Part shown: piece by piece, positions 1 to 8,399 of the stretch
Layout of the letters: each line of letters opens with the position of its first letter
Numbering within the stretch: position 1 is the stretch's first letter
DNA from: a bacterium
GTDB lineage: Bacteria; Desulfobacterota; Binatia; HRBIN30; CADEER01
Direction of reading: 5' to 3'
Assembly: GCA_019637795.1 (NCBI GenBank)
Contig: JAHBUY010000002.1
Location: 620,001-684,000 of the forward strand
DNA: 64,000 nt
The notes under the pieces: model-generated
Database searches by the model: none
Told to the model about the DNA's origin: nothing
Seen by the model: the letters and a program-made list of their open reading frames with translations, nothing else
Translations under genes and position numbers: made by a program

Positions 1-938
1 CAGCCGAAGGGGAAGAGTCGTCCGTCGAGGTCGCGCGTGCAGTCGCCCAGGTTGGGCACGATGACGATCATCGCCGCCGGCCGACCATCGACCTCGGCGA
101 TCTGCACGAACTCGGGCGGGACGAACAACTTCAGGCTCTTGCCGAGGTCGTCGAACTCCGACTTGGTGAACGGAACGAAGTTCCAGTTCTGCGCCCAGGC
201 GTCGTTGAAGATCTCGCTGAGGAGCGCGAGGTCCTCCTTCAGCTTGGCCATGCGCAGGGGACGAATCGCGATCCGTCCCGAGCTGTCGGCGCGGCGCGCC
301 GCCTCCAGCATCACCGCGGGCGGAGCGAGCGTCGGGTCGAGCAGATAGGCGATCACGTCCTTGGTCTTGCGGTAACCCAGGTCGCTCACCCGCTGGTCGT
401 AGTACGGGTGGCCGTGGCTCATCAGGAACATCGGCGGCGTGTCGAAGCCGTCGACGAGCAGGCCGATGTCGCCGTTGATCGAGAGGTTGAACGGCCCGAC
501 GACCCGCTCCATGCCCTGCTCGCACAGCCAGGACTCGGCGGTGGCGAGGAGCAGGGCGAAGACCTCGGGATCGTCCACCGCCTCCAGCAGGCCGAAGTGA
601 CCAGTCGCGTCCTGATAAAGGTCGATGTGCAGATCGTCGACCTGCGCCGTGATGCGGCCCACTGCCTGCCCGCCCCGGTAGGCGACCCAGTACTGGGCCC
701 GGGCGTGCTCGAAGAACGGGTTCTTCTTGCTGAGCAGGTGGCGCTGCTCGACCAGCAGCGGCGGGATCCAATTGGGCTCGTTGGCGTAGACATGCCAGGG
801 CACCCGGATGAAATCCCGCAGCGCGCGCGCCGTGCGCACCGGCACGATGCGTAGGGGGTGGCTGGCGGATGGCGTGACGCTCGCCGGGCGCGCCGCGGAT
901 GAGTCGGGAACGGGCTCAGCGGAGCTCGGCTGCATCAT
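1..938 (-). CDS. GNAT-fold N-acyltransferase family protein (3' end beyond window)
   Basis: The reading frame is open from an ATG-ATG pair at 938/935 to the window edge, about 312 codons, so the C-terminus is missing. An AAGGA-type ribosome binding site lies 5-8 bases upstream. The conserved opening (near residue 38, ...RDFIRVPWHVY...NWIPPLL...) and the later KNPFFEHA and VGRITA motifs belong to the large GNAT-superfamily group often mis-annotated as dATP pyrophosphohydrolase or generic N-acetyltransferase. It should be a cytosolic acyl-CoA or acyl-ACP-dependent acyltransferase; the substrate cannot be read from the sequence. It is divergent from the ABC exporter. Because a serine palmitoyltransferase homologue lies 10 kb away, and the bacterial ceramide synthase of Caulobacter is reported to be an acyl-CoA N-acyltransferase-superfamily protein, a role in sphingoid-base acylation is possible but purely inferred. 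Confidence 0.8.
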   Translation of the reverse strand, partial: MMQPSSAEPVPDSSAARPASVTPSASHPLRIVPVRTARALRDFIRVPWHVYANEPNWIPPLLVEQRHLLSKKNPFFEHARAQYWVAYRGGQAVGRITAQVDDLHIDLYQDATGHFGLLEAVDDPEVFALLLATAESWLCEQGMERVVGPFNLSINGDIGLLVDGFDTPPMFLMSHGHPYYDQRVSDLGYRKTKDVIAYLLDPTLAPPAVMLEAARRADSSGRIAIRPLRMAKLKEDLALLSEIFNDAWAQNWNFVPFTKSEFDDLGKSLKLFVPPEFVQIAEVDGRPAAMIVIVPNLGDCTRDLDGRLFPFG

Positions 939-1064
939 CTCGATCCTTCCCGCATCAAAAGTGCGGGGACCGTAGAGTAGCCCGACGGGACATTCAAGCA
1001 CGGCCCGGATCGCCCATCGGGGCCACCTGTCCCTCGGACCGTCATCCTGCTACGACCGGCCGCG

Positions 1065-2798
1065 ATGAGGCTGTTGGCAGCCCTCGCCCGCGCCCAGCCA
1101 CGGCGCACCGCCGCGATGCTGGGATGCCTGCTGCTGGCCGGGCTCGCCGAGGGCGCCAGCGTGTCGGCCCTGCTGCCCTTGCTCGCCTTGACCGCGGGCG
1201 GCGGCGCGCTGGACGCCCAGGCGGGAGGATCGTCGCGGGTGGCCGCCGCGTTGGTACGCGTGCTGCAGAGCGTCGGCCTGCCGCCGACGGCCGGGGTGCT
1301 GCTGGTGCTGATCCTCGCCGGCTCGGCGGTGAAGGCCGGCCTGGTGCTGCTCGCCAACCGCGAGATCGGCTTCGCCGTTGCCGGCGTCGCCACCGCGCTG
1401 CGGCTGCGGCTGATCCGCGCCCTGCTCGCCACCCGCTGGCAGTTCTACGTCCATGCGCCGTTGGGGACCTTCGCCAGCGCCGCCGCCAGCGAGGCGACGC
1501 GCGCGGCGGACAGCTACCTGCGCGCCGCGACGATGGTCATGTACCTGATCCAGGTCGCCGTCTATGCCGTGATCGCGCTGCTGGTGTCGTGGGCGGCGAC
1601 GCTCGCCACGTTGCTCGGCGGCGCCGGCATGGCGGCGGTCCTCCACCAGTTGATCCGCCGCGCGCGCCGCGCCGGCGTGCGCCAGACCTCCCTCGGCCGA
1701 TCGCTGCTCAACCGGCTGACCGATACCCTGCGGGCGGTCAAGCCCCTCAAGGCCATGGGCCGTGAAACGCTGCTCGGGCCGCTGCTCGAACGCGAAACCC
1801 GGCGGCTCAGTCGGGCGCTCCAGCTCGAGGTGCGGAGCCGGGCCGCGATGCGCGCGCTGCAGGAGCCGCTGCTGATGGTCCTGATCGGTGCCGGCATCTA
1901 TGCGGCCTTCGTCGTTCTCGCGCTCCCGCTCGCCAACGTCATCCTGCTGATACTGCTGTGCACCCGCATCCTCGATCTGATCGGCAAGATCCAGCGCGAA
2001 CGGCAGGACCTCGTCGTCGGCGAGACGGCGTTCGACGCCCTGCAGGAGACCATTCGCCGCGCCGAGGCCGAGCGCGAGGTCGCGCACGGGGGCGCCGCCC
2101 CCACGCTTCGCCACGCGCTGCGCCTGTCGGAGGTGGAGTTCGCGTACGACGAGCAGCCGATTCTCCGCGATGCGTCGCTGACGATCCCGGCCGGCCGGCT
2201 GACCGTCATCACCGGTCCGTCGGGCGCCGGCAAGACCACCATCGCCGACCTGGTGATCGGGCTCATCCCGCCGCGGCGGGGCGCCGTGCTGGTCGACGGG
2301 ACGCCGTTGTCCGCGCTCGATATCGCTCGCTGGCGCTCGATGATCGGCTACGTGCCGCAGGACGCCCTGCTCGTGCACGACACGATCGCCGTCAACGTCA
2401 CGCTCGGCGACCCCGCCGTGAGCGCGGCCGACGTCGAGGCGGCGCTGCACGCCGCCGGCGCCCGGGATCTGGTCGCGGCGTTGCCGCAGGGCATCGACAC
2501 CGTGGTCGGGGAGCGCGGGCTGCGCCTCTCCGGCGGGCAACGCCAGCGCATCGCCCTGGCGCGCGCGCTGGTGCGCCGGCCGGTCCTGCTGGTGCTCGAC
2601 GAGGCGACGACCGCGCTCGATCGCGACAGCGAGGCGGCGCTGTGCGAGACCCTGCGCCGCCTGCGCGGTGGCCTGACCATCCTCGCGATCTGCCACCACG
2701 GACAGTTGATCGAGCGCGCCGACGGCGTCTACCGCGTCGACGGCGGGACGGTCGTCGCGGTCCCGCCGGTCTGCGACGCGGCGGCCGCGGGCGGCTGA
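1065..2798 (+). CDS. ABC exporter, fused permease and ATPase (MsbA-like half-transporter)
   Basis: A 577-residue half-transporter. The N-terminal 340 residues are hydrophobic and match a six-helix exporter domain. The C-terminal nucleotide-binding domain shows Walker A GPSGAGKT (about 384-391), the signature LSGGQRQR (about 488-495) and Walker B VLLVLDEATTALD (about 506-518), with a late H-loop His in AICHHG. It would act as an inner-membrane homodimer exporting a lipid, glycolipid or peptide. Neighbouring sulfotransferase, glycosyltransferase and ELM1 genes suggest a glycan or glycolipid cargo. No strong ribosome binding site precedes the ATG, so the start is only fairly secure. It is convergent with the sulfotransferase gene, 19 bases apart. 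Confidence 0.9.
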   Translation: MRLLAALARAQPRRTAAMLGCLLLAGLAEGASVSALLPLLALTAGGGALDAQAGGSSRVAAALVRVLQSVGLPPTAGVLLVLILAGSAVKAGLVLLANREIGFAVAGVATALRLRLIRALLATRWQFYVHAPLGTFASAAASEATRAADSYLRAATMVMYLIQVAVYAVIALLVSWAATLATLLGGAGMAAVLHQLIRRARRAGVRQTSLGRSLLNRLTDTLRAVKPLKAMGRETLLGPLLERETRRLSRALQLEVRSRAAMRALQEPLLMVLIGAGIYAAFVVLALPLANVILLILLCTRILDLIGKIQRERQDLVVGETAFDALQETIRRAEAEREVAHGGAAPTLRHALRLSEVEFAYDEQPILRDASLTIPAGRLTVITGPSGAGKTTIADLVIGLIPPRRGAVLVDGTPLSALDIARWRSMIGYVPQDALLVHDTIAVNVTLGDPAVSAADVEAALHAAGARDLVAALPQGIDTVVGERGLRLSGGQRQRIALARALVRRPVLLVLDEATTALDRDSEAALCETLRRLRGGLTILAICHHGQLIERADGVYRVDGGTVVAVPPVCDAAAAGG

Positions 2799-2817
2799 AC
2801 GGCGGCGGCGACGCGAG

Positions 2818-3804
2818 TCAACCGCGCCGGTAGCGGCGCCACGCCTGCGCCGCCGCCTGCAGCGGGCCGAACGGATTCCACTGCGCGCGGCGCAGCGCCG
2901 CCTGGATGCGGTCGACGTGGCGCAACACCGGTGCCAGGGCCGCGAGGCGTCGCTCGATGTCCTCCCACTCCGACCACATCCGCTCGTCGGCGGGCGTGCT
3001 GGCATCGGTCGCCAGCCGGCGCAACCAGCGGTAGGCGTCCGCGGTGAGCGGATTGACCCGCCCGTCCAGATCGCGATCGGCATAGACGCTGTGGCGCATG
3101 CCCGGCCGCAGGAACCCGGCGGCGTAGGCGTCGATGGCGGCGTCGCGCTCCGCCGCCGGCGGCAGCTCGAGCGTGCTCCCCATGCGCCGCAACTGCGCGG
3201 CGGGTTCGGCGAGCACCAGATCGTAGTCGACCACCACCAGGGGGCGGCCGCGCAGGTCGCGGAAATAGGGCACCACGTTCACCAGCCACTCGAGGTCGCT
3301 CTGCTCCTGCGTGCCGCGCTGCGGATCGAGCGCGGCACGGGAACGCGCCACGCTGAGCGGGTTGCGCAGCGCCACCACGAAGCGCGTGTCGAGCGCCAGG
3401 GCCGCGAACACCGGTTGCCAGAACGGGAAGAGGCGGAGGGTGCGGGCGTATTTGTAGCCCCAGAGCGCATGGGCGCCGAAGCGGCGGCGCACGGTCGCGA
3501 TGGCGTGCTGTTGGAGCGCGCGCACCGCCGGGGCCCGCCATTCGGCGTCGTCGATCAGGCGCACGCTGTCGCCGCGCACGCGCAGCAGCCGCTTGAGGCG
3601 CTTGTTGATCGCCAGCAGGTCCTGGTCCTCGAAGAAGCCGGTCGGATTCTTGCCCCCCGGCGGCCGCAGATGATCGCCGAGCTCGACGCCGAGCGCCTGC
3701 ACGCCGCGGGTGATCGCACTGGTGCCGCTGCGGCCGGCGCCGACGATGATCACCACGGTCTGCCGCCCCGGCGCGGCGACAGGGGGCGCGGTCTCAACCG
3801 CCAC
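2818..3804 (-). CDS. Sulfotransferase family protein (PAPS-dependent)
   Basis: A 328-residue protein starting at GTG. The P-loop-like 5'-phosphosulfate-binding loop is seen as GAGRSGTSA near residues 22-30, and a 3'-phosphate-binding motif as RNPLSVARSR near 147-156. This is the pattern of carbohydrate/lipid sulfotransferases that use PAPS. The middle has the W/Y-rich core, and the C-terminus is rich in basic and aromatic residues. It is the last gene of a minus-strand run (8304 to 2818) with an oxygenase and two ELM1-domain proteins, so a sulfated surface glycan or glycolipid is a reasonable product. The acceptor is unknown. No signal peptide is seen, so it should be cytosolic or membrane-associated. 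Confidence 0.85.
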   Translation of the reverse strand: MAVETAPPVAAPGRQTVVIIVGAGRSGTSAITRGVQALGVELGDHLRPPGGKNPTGFFEDQDLLAINKRLKRLLRVRGDSVRLIDDAEWRAPAVRALQQHAIATVRRRFGAHALWGYKYARTLRLFPFWQPVFAALALDTRFVVALRNPLSVARSRAALDPQRGTQEQSDLEWLVNVVPYFRDLRGRPLVVVDYDLVLAEPAAQLRRMGSTLELPPAAERDAAIDAYAAGFLRPGMRHSVYADRDLDGRVNPLTADAYRWLRRLATDASTPADERMWSEWEDIERRLAALAPVLRHVDRIQAALRRAQWNPFGPLQAAAQAWRRYRRG

Positions 3805-3864
3805 GACGCGAATCCCGGCGACGTGGTGCGTGAGCGGCGGCGGCGAACGACGCGCGCATGGGGC

Positions 3865-4620
3865 TCAGTAGCTCTCCGCGGGCTTGCCGCGCAGTTGGCG
3901 CACGAGGTCGCGCGCGGTGGTGCGCAACGTGTCGCCGATGACGACGATGAACACCTTGCGCATCGCGTGCGGCGGACAGTTGATCTCGCGCATCCCGTGC
4001 CACGACTGGCCGTCGCGCGCGAACAGCAGACTGTGGTTGCCCAGCGTCTCGGCGGTGATGGCGCGGTCGAAGTCCTCGAAGCGCGGCGCCGACCTCGCCT
4101 GGAAGCGCCCGCCGTCGTCGAGGATCAGGGTCTGCCCACCCCAGGTCGGCTCCCAGTCCTCGGCGGTGTTGAAGTAGAAGATGTGCGACCCGAGCTTGGT
4201 GGGCGAATCGCAGTGCGGCGAGATCGAGCAGCCGTTCGGGGTGTAGTGCCAGTGCAGGCGCAGGCTGAAGAGCCGGCGACCGAGCAGGCGGCCGATGAAG
4301 CGCCGGTAGGTGGGCCCCTGCAGCTCGCGGATGAAATCGCGCCACGGGGCGGCGAGCTCGAGACCCGGGTGGTACTCGAGCGCGTAGCGGTCGTGGCTCT
4401 GCTGGCCGTGTTTGCGGACGACGTCGAAGCGCCGGGTGAACCGCGACACGTCGGGCAGGGTCTCGCAGAGGCGCCGGTAGCCCTCGTTGGTCAGCAGTCC
4501 GGCGGGATTGACCCAGGGATAGGGGCGTTGGGCGCGGAAGGCGCGCGCATCGACCGCCTCGAGCCGTTCGCTGTCGAGATACCGCACCGCGTCCTTCTCC
4601 AACTCGGCCGTGGTCGTCAT
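3865..4620 (-). CDS. 2-oxoglutarate/Fe(II)-dependent oxygenase
   Basis: A 251-residue protein with a jelly-roll oxygenase signature: the iron-binding H-x-D in SPHCDS (about 136-138), the distal His in QSWHGM (about 206) and a downstream Arg in MRKVF (about 220) that would bind 2-oxoglutarate. The WGGQTLILDDGG and LLFARD segments are typical core strands of 2OG-FeII oxygenases related to prolyl hydroxylases. The substrate is unknown; neighbours point to a glycan or lipid. Its ATG directly follows the stop codon of the upstream ELM1 gene (no intergenic base), so the two are almost certainly co-translated. Sixty bases separate it from the sulfotransferase gene. Confidence 0.85.
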   Translation of the reverse strand: MTTTAELEKDAVRYLDSERLEAVDARAFRAQRPYPWVNPAGLLTNEGYRRLCETLPDVSRFTRRFDVVRKHGQQSHDRYALEYHPGLELAAPWRDFIRELQGPTYRRFIGRLLGRRLFSLRLHWHYTPNGCSISPHCDSPTKLGSHIFYFNTAEDWEPTWGGQTLILDDGGRFQARSAPRFEDFDRAITAETLGNHSLLFARDGQSWHGMREINCPPHAMRKVFIVVIGDTLRTTARDLVRQLRGKPAESY

Positions 4621-5781
4621 CTAGCGCGCCTGGGCCGGGGCCGCGGCGGTCGCGCGCAGGGCGGCGGCACCGGCCGCCGCCGTCTCGCCGGCGCTGAGCA
4701 ACTGCCGGATGCGGTCCACCGCGCGCGCCAGATCGTCGAGCGGTTGGCGCGGGGGCAGCTCCGCCGTCTCGCCCAGGGCGGCGACCAGCCCGCGCTGGCG
4801 CAGGGCGCGATGGAAGGCGGCGAAGTCGCGCCCGGGCTTGAAGAGACCCAGGTCCACCAGCCGGTCGTAGAGGCGATCGCTCCAGCGCGCCGCGTCGTCG
4901 TCGCGCCGGTCCCGCGCGTCGCCCCATCGCCGCAGCCACCCCTTGATGCCGCGCCGCGCGTCGGGCCGCAGCGGCCAGTCGAAGAGCGCCACTGGCCGGC
5001 CGCTCTCGCAGGCCTCGGCGAGGAGCGAGGCGCTGTCGGCGGTGACGATGAAGCGGTCGGCGAGGGCGAGCACCGCGTGGTACGGGTTGTCCGGGTCGTC
5101 CCGCCGCCAGCGGTAGGCGAACACCGGGCAGTCGATGGCGGCGAGCAACGCCTCGGCGGCGGCGGCCGGCGTGCGAGCGCTGGTGGTCACCAGCAGACTG
5201 CCGCCGGCGGCGCGCGCCGCCGCGCTGGCCTCGCGTCCGAGGCGCGCGGCGGTGAGCGGATCGAGGAGGTACGTCGAGCTGTCGCCGCCGACCAGCAGTG
5301 CCGTGAACGGGCGCGGCAGGCCGGCGAAGCGCCGCGCCCCCTGGAGACGCGCCGCGTCCAGGCGCGCCGGATCGACGTGGTTCAGGGGACCGACGTTGCG
5401 CAGCACGTTGGGCCGCGCTCGCAGTCGGTACTGCGGCGTGGTGATCACGAGGTCGAAGGCCGCCAGCGGCGCCTGGGCGTGCATGAGGTGCACGAGGCGG
5501 GTGGCGCCGCCGGACTGGCGCTTGATCCAGCGCGCCACCGGAGCGCTGCGCCGCGATCCGGCGATCACCAGGTCGGGCCACGGCGGCTGGAGCGCGCTCG
5601 AGCGCCGGCGGTCGACGGTGATCGTCGTCGCCCCCAGGAGGGCGTTGGGACAGTGGCTGAGCCGGTTGAAGGCGAGGTCCTTGGTCTCGTACGGCCAGCC
5701 GAGCGCGCGGGCCAGGGCGACCATCTGGCCGTTGCCGCCCACCCCTTTGCCGAGGAGCACCCAGACCGTCGGCGGTGCCAT
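4621..5781 (-). CDS. Mitochondrial fission ELM1 family protein (DUF1022)
   Basis: A 386-residue protein whose opening (VWVLLGKGVGGNGQ), the PPWPDLVI-G-RR patch near residue 68, and the repeated VGGDSSTY and VTADSASLLAEA motifs are those of the ELM1/DUF1022 family. The fold resembles GT-B glycosyltransferases, and bacterial members are often placed near lipopolysaccharide genes. The donor site would include the VTADS...E segment. It lies 3 bases downstream of a larger gene carrying the same domain, so the pair is a tandem duplication or functional pair. Function is inferred as a nucleotide-sugar or lipid-glycan transferase and has not been demonstrated for most bacterial members. Confidence 0.85.
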   Translation of the reverse strand: MAPPTVWVLLGKGVGGNGQMVALARALGWPYETKDLAFNRLSHCPNALLGATTITVDRRRSSALQPPWPDLVIAGSRRSAPVARWIKRQSGGATRLVHLMHAQAPLAAFDLVITTPQYRLRARPNVLRNVGPLNHVDPARLDAARLQGARRFAGLPRPFTALLVGGDSSTYLLDPLTAARLGREASAAARAAGGSLLVTTSARTPAAAAEALLAAIDCPVFAYRWRRDDPDNPYHAVLALADRFIVTADSASLLAEACESGRPVALFDWPLRPDARRGIKGWLRRWGDARDRRDDDAARWSDRLYDRLVDLGLFKPGRDFAAFHRALRQRGLVAALGETAELPPRQPLDDLARAVDRIRQLLSAGETAAAGAAALRATAAAPAQAR

Positions 5782-5784
5782 CGG

Positions 5785-8304
5785 CTACCCCTGCGCCGCG
5801 CTGAGGCGGACCTGGACTCCGCTCGCCGCGGCGGCGCGCGGCGGCGGCGCCAGGCTCTCGACCGGCGCCAGAGGTCGTAGTGGGCCGGCGGGCGTCGCCG
5901 CGTCGGCGAAGCCGAGGAGCAGCCGCACCCGCCGTGCCACCGTCTCGACATCGCGCAGCGGCCGGCAGCCATCGGGATCGAAGGGGGCGCCGAACAGGCG
6001 CGCGGCGCCCGCGTCGACGAGGCCGCGGTACAGGCGATCGAGTTGGCGCGGCGGCCGGACGATCCCGGCTTCGATCAGGCGGGCGCAGAGGTGCTCGAGC
6101 CCCTGCTGCGGCCGCACCGTGCCCTTCGCCTTGCGCGGGCGCGCCTCGGCCCGGCGCGCCACCCACTCGGCGGGGAGGCGGAAGCCGAGCGGACGTTCCG
6201 GCAGCGGATAGATGAACAGCGGCTTGGCCGCCGCCACCGCCTCGGCGAGCATCGATTCGCTGTCGCCACTGACGACGAGCACGTCCGCGAGCGCCAGGTG
6301 GGCGATGTACGGGTTGCCGACCTCGCCCGGTTTCCACTCGTGCAGGCGTCCGAACCCGGCGAGGCCGGCGCGCAGCGCCGCCGTCGACTCGACGCCGGTT
6401 CGCGGACTGGTGATGGCGAACAGCGAGCCGCCGAGGGAACGCGCGAAGGCGGCGGTCTGCTCGGCCATGTGCCGCGCGATGTCGGCATCGAGCCGGTAGC
6501 GGGCGCAGGTGCCGCCGACCACCAGAACGACGTGCGGCCGCGGCGCCTCGGCGAAGAGTTGCGGGAACCGCGCGGCCGCTTCCGCCAGCCGCTCGGGCGT
6601 GACGGAATGGAGGGGGGCGACGATCTCCACCCGCCGCGGGTGCAGGGGCAGGCGGAAGTGCGCGCAGGTGGCGACCAGATCGAAGGCATCGACCGTCTCG
6701 CCGCCGCGTCGCCCCAGTTGGACGAGTCGGGCGCGGCCCCCGCTCTGCGCCCCGATCCAGCGCGCGACCGGCGCGGTGCGCCGCCCGGTCGAAATCACCA
6801 GATCGGGCCATGGTGGCCGCAGCGGCGCCGAGCGGGCGCGGTCCAGGCCGAGCCGGCTGGCACCGCGAATCCGGTTGCTGAGGTGGTTGAGCAGATTGAA
6901 GCGCAGCGCCTTCACCTCGTAGGGGAACCCCAGCGCCGCGGCCAGGCCGAGCGACTGGGTGGCATGTCCCGCCTTGTGATCGGCCAGCACCCAGACCGTC
7001 GGCGGTCGCCCATCGAGCCGGCGGCCCCCCTCCCGGACCAGCGGCGGCTCGCCGTGGTCGGCGCCGCGGCGGACCACCAATCGCCACCGCACCTCGGGAT
7101 GGCGGGCGCTGGCATGCTCGACGCGCGCCAGCCACCACGCGAGCGGGCGCGCCCGCCTCGCATGGACGCTGCCGTCGGCCGCCACGCGCAGGGGGTCGGC
7201 ACGAGCCGCGAGGTAGACGCAGCGGCGGGCGCAGCGGAAGAGCTCCTCCAGCAGCCACGGGACGTCGGCATCCGGCGCCCCGTCGAGAACCCCGGCGGCG
7301 ACGACCGCATCGACCGCGGCGTCGGGTTCGTCGGCCAGGCCGCCGTCCGCCAGCGCCAGCCGCCGCACGCTGCGTCCGGTGCCGGTGGCCACCGACCACG
7401 GGCCCTGATCGCCGAGCTGCACCTCGAGCACGCGCTCGGCGACCGCCTCGCGCAACAGTGCCTCGAGATCGTCCGCCGCCGGCGCCGCGCCCGCGGTCGC
7501 GGCGCTCGCCGCGGCACCCAGCGCGGCGAGCTCGGCGCTGGGGCGGCGCGCCGTGAAGACCTGAAAGCCGGCGCGGTCGGCGGCGCGTTCCATGTCCACC
7601 CACACCTGTCCGACTGGATTGTGCTGGTAGACGAAGCGCTCCGGAAAGGGCTGCCACGGCTGGGTGTGGATGGTGGTGAAGTGCAGCACCTTGGAGCGCC
7701 CCGCGACGTATTCCCCGTCGCGCGCGTTCCATTCCCGGGCGAGCGGTCCCCAGAGGTCGCCGGCGGCCCGGGTGCGCGCCTCGATGCGCTTGCGGCGCAG
7801 CCGTCGCGCCATCTCCGGGGTCCATACGGCGGCCATTCGCCCGCAGTCGATGAGCATCACCGAGGTGTCGCGCGGCGTGATCGACAGGAAACCGTGCGCG
7901 CCCATGTCGAGGTCGAACAGCTCGGCGGGATCGGCCAGGTAGATCTGATCGACGTCGTTGTAGATCGCCCGCCCGCTGCCGCCCGCCAGATGCGGAATGG
8001 CGAAGCGGTAGTTGGTGAACCCGGTCAGCCACCGCCGGCGGTCGAACCCTTCGAGGTCGGCCATGAGATGAATTTCATATGTCCGGGACGGATCGCGCAC
8101 CTGCTCGATCGACCACACGAAGACCCGCTCGGCGCGGTGCTGGCCGGGTTCGGTGCCGACGAAGATGCGCACCGGCGGCCGCGCAGCGCGCGCCAGGCCC
8201 GGTCGTGGCTCGAGGACGACGCACTCCGGATGGGTGCGGAATCCCGGCGGCCGCCGTGGCTGCCGGTTGGCCATTCCGCCTATGATGCGGAGTGCACCTG
8301 CCAT
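5785..8304 (-). CDS. Three-part fusion: GT8-like glycosyltransferase, degenerate methyltransferase-like region, ELM1 domain
   Basis: An 839-residue protein. Residues about 45-240 look like a GT8-type retaining glycosyltransferase, with an acidic NDVDQIYL motif near residue 115 that would bind metal and nucleotide-sugar. Residues about 285-425 resemble the second half of a class I SAM methyltransferase (VVAAGVLDG, DVPWLLEELFRCARR, RPLAWWLA), but motif I is degraded (VLEVQLGDQGPW), so SAM binding is doubtful. Residues about 433-790 form an ELM1 domain closely paralleling the downstream gene (VWVLADHKAGH, PPWPDLVISTGRR, VSGDSESMLAEA). The ATG at 8304 has a GAGGGA sequence 10 bases upstream; an ATG at 8274 is an alternative. 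It heads the minus-strand operon. Confidence 0.8.
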   Translation of the reverse strand: MAGALRIIGGMANRQPRRPPGFRTHPECVVLEPRPGLARAARPPVRIFVGTEPGQHRAERVFVWSIEQVRDPSRTYEIHLMADLEGFDRRRWLTGFTNYRFAIPHLAGGSGRAIYNDVDQIYLADPAELFDLDMGAHGFLSITPRDTSVMLIDCGRMAAVWTPEMARRLRRKRIEARTRAAGDLWGPLAREWNARDGEYVAGRSKVLHFTTIHTQPWQPFPERFVYQHNPVGQVWVDMERAADRAGFQVFTARRPSAELAALGAAASAATAGAAPAADDLEALLREAVAERVLEVQLGDQGPWSVATGTGRSVRRLALADGGLADEPDAAVDAVVAAGVLDGAPDADVPWLLEELFRCARRCVYLAARADPLRVAADGSVHARRARPLAWWLARVEHASARHPEVRWRLVVRRGADHGEPPLVREGGRRLDGRPPTVWVLADHKAGHATQSLGLAAALGFPYEVKALRFNLLNHLSNRIRGASRLGLDRARSAPLRPPWPDLVISTGRRTAPVARWIGAQSGGRARLVQLGRRGGETVDAFDLVATCAHFRLPLHPRRVEIVAPLHSVTPERLAEAAARFPQLFAEAPRPHVVLVVGGTCARYRLDADIARHMAEQTAAFARSLGGSLFAITSPRTGVESTAALRAGLAGFGRLHEWKPGEVGNPYIAHLALADVLVVSGDSESMLAEAVAAAKPLFIYPLPERPLGFRLPAEWVARRAEARPRKAKGTVRPQQGLEHLCARLIEAGIVRPPRQLDRLYRGLVDAGAARLFGAPFDPDGCRPLRDVETVARRVRLLLGFADAATPAGPLRPLAPVESLAPPPRAAAASGVQVRLSAAQG

Positions 8305-8399
8305 GCGCTCTACATCCCTCGCGCCCGGAGAGTAATCAGCATGCCGACGGCGTCATGCTGTTAGCAGGAACCGTTGGCGCTCGCCAATCCCCGCCCCTC

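Noticed and set aside
37..854. Plus-strand frames at the left edge
   Set aside because: They lie opposite an open minus frame that encodes a recognisable GNAT-family protein with a proper start and ribosome binding site.
3794..8032. Minus-strand open frame of 1412 codons spanning three genes
   Set aside because: It is an Arg/Pro/Ala-rich shifted frame. The real genes (ELM1 and fusion proteins) occupy another minus frame with clear motifs.
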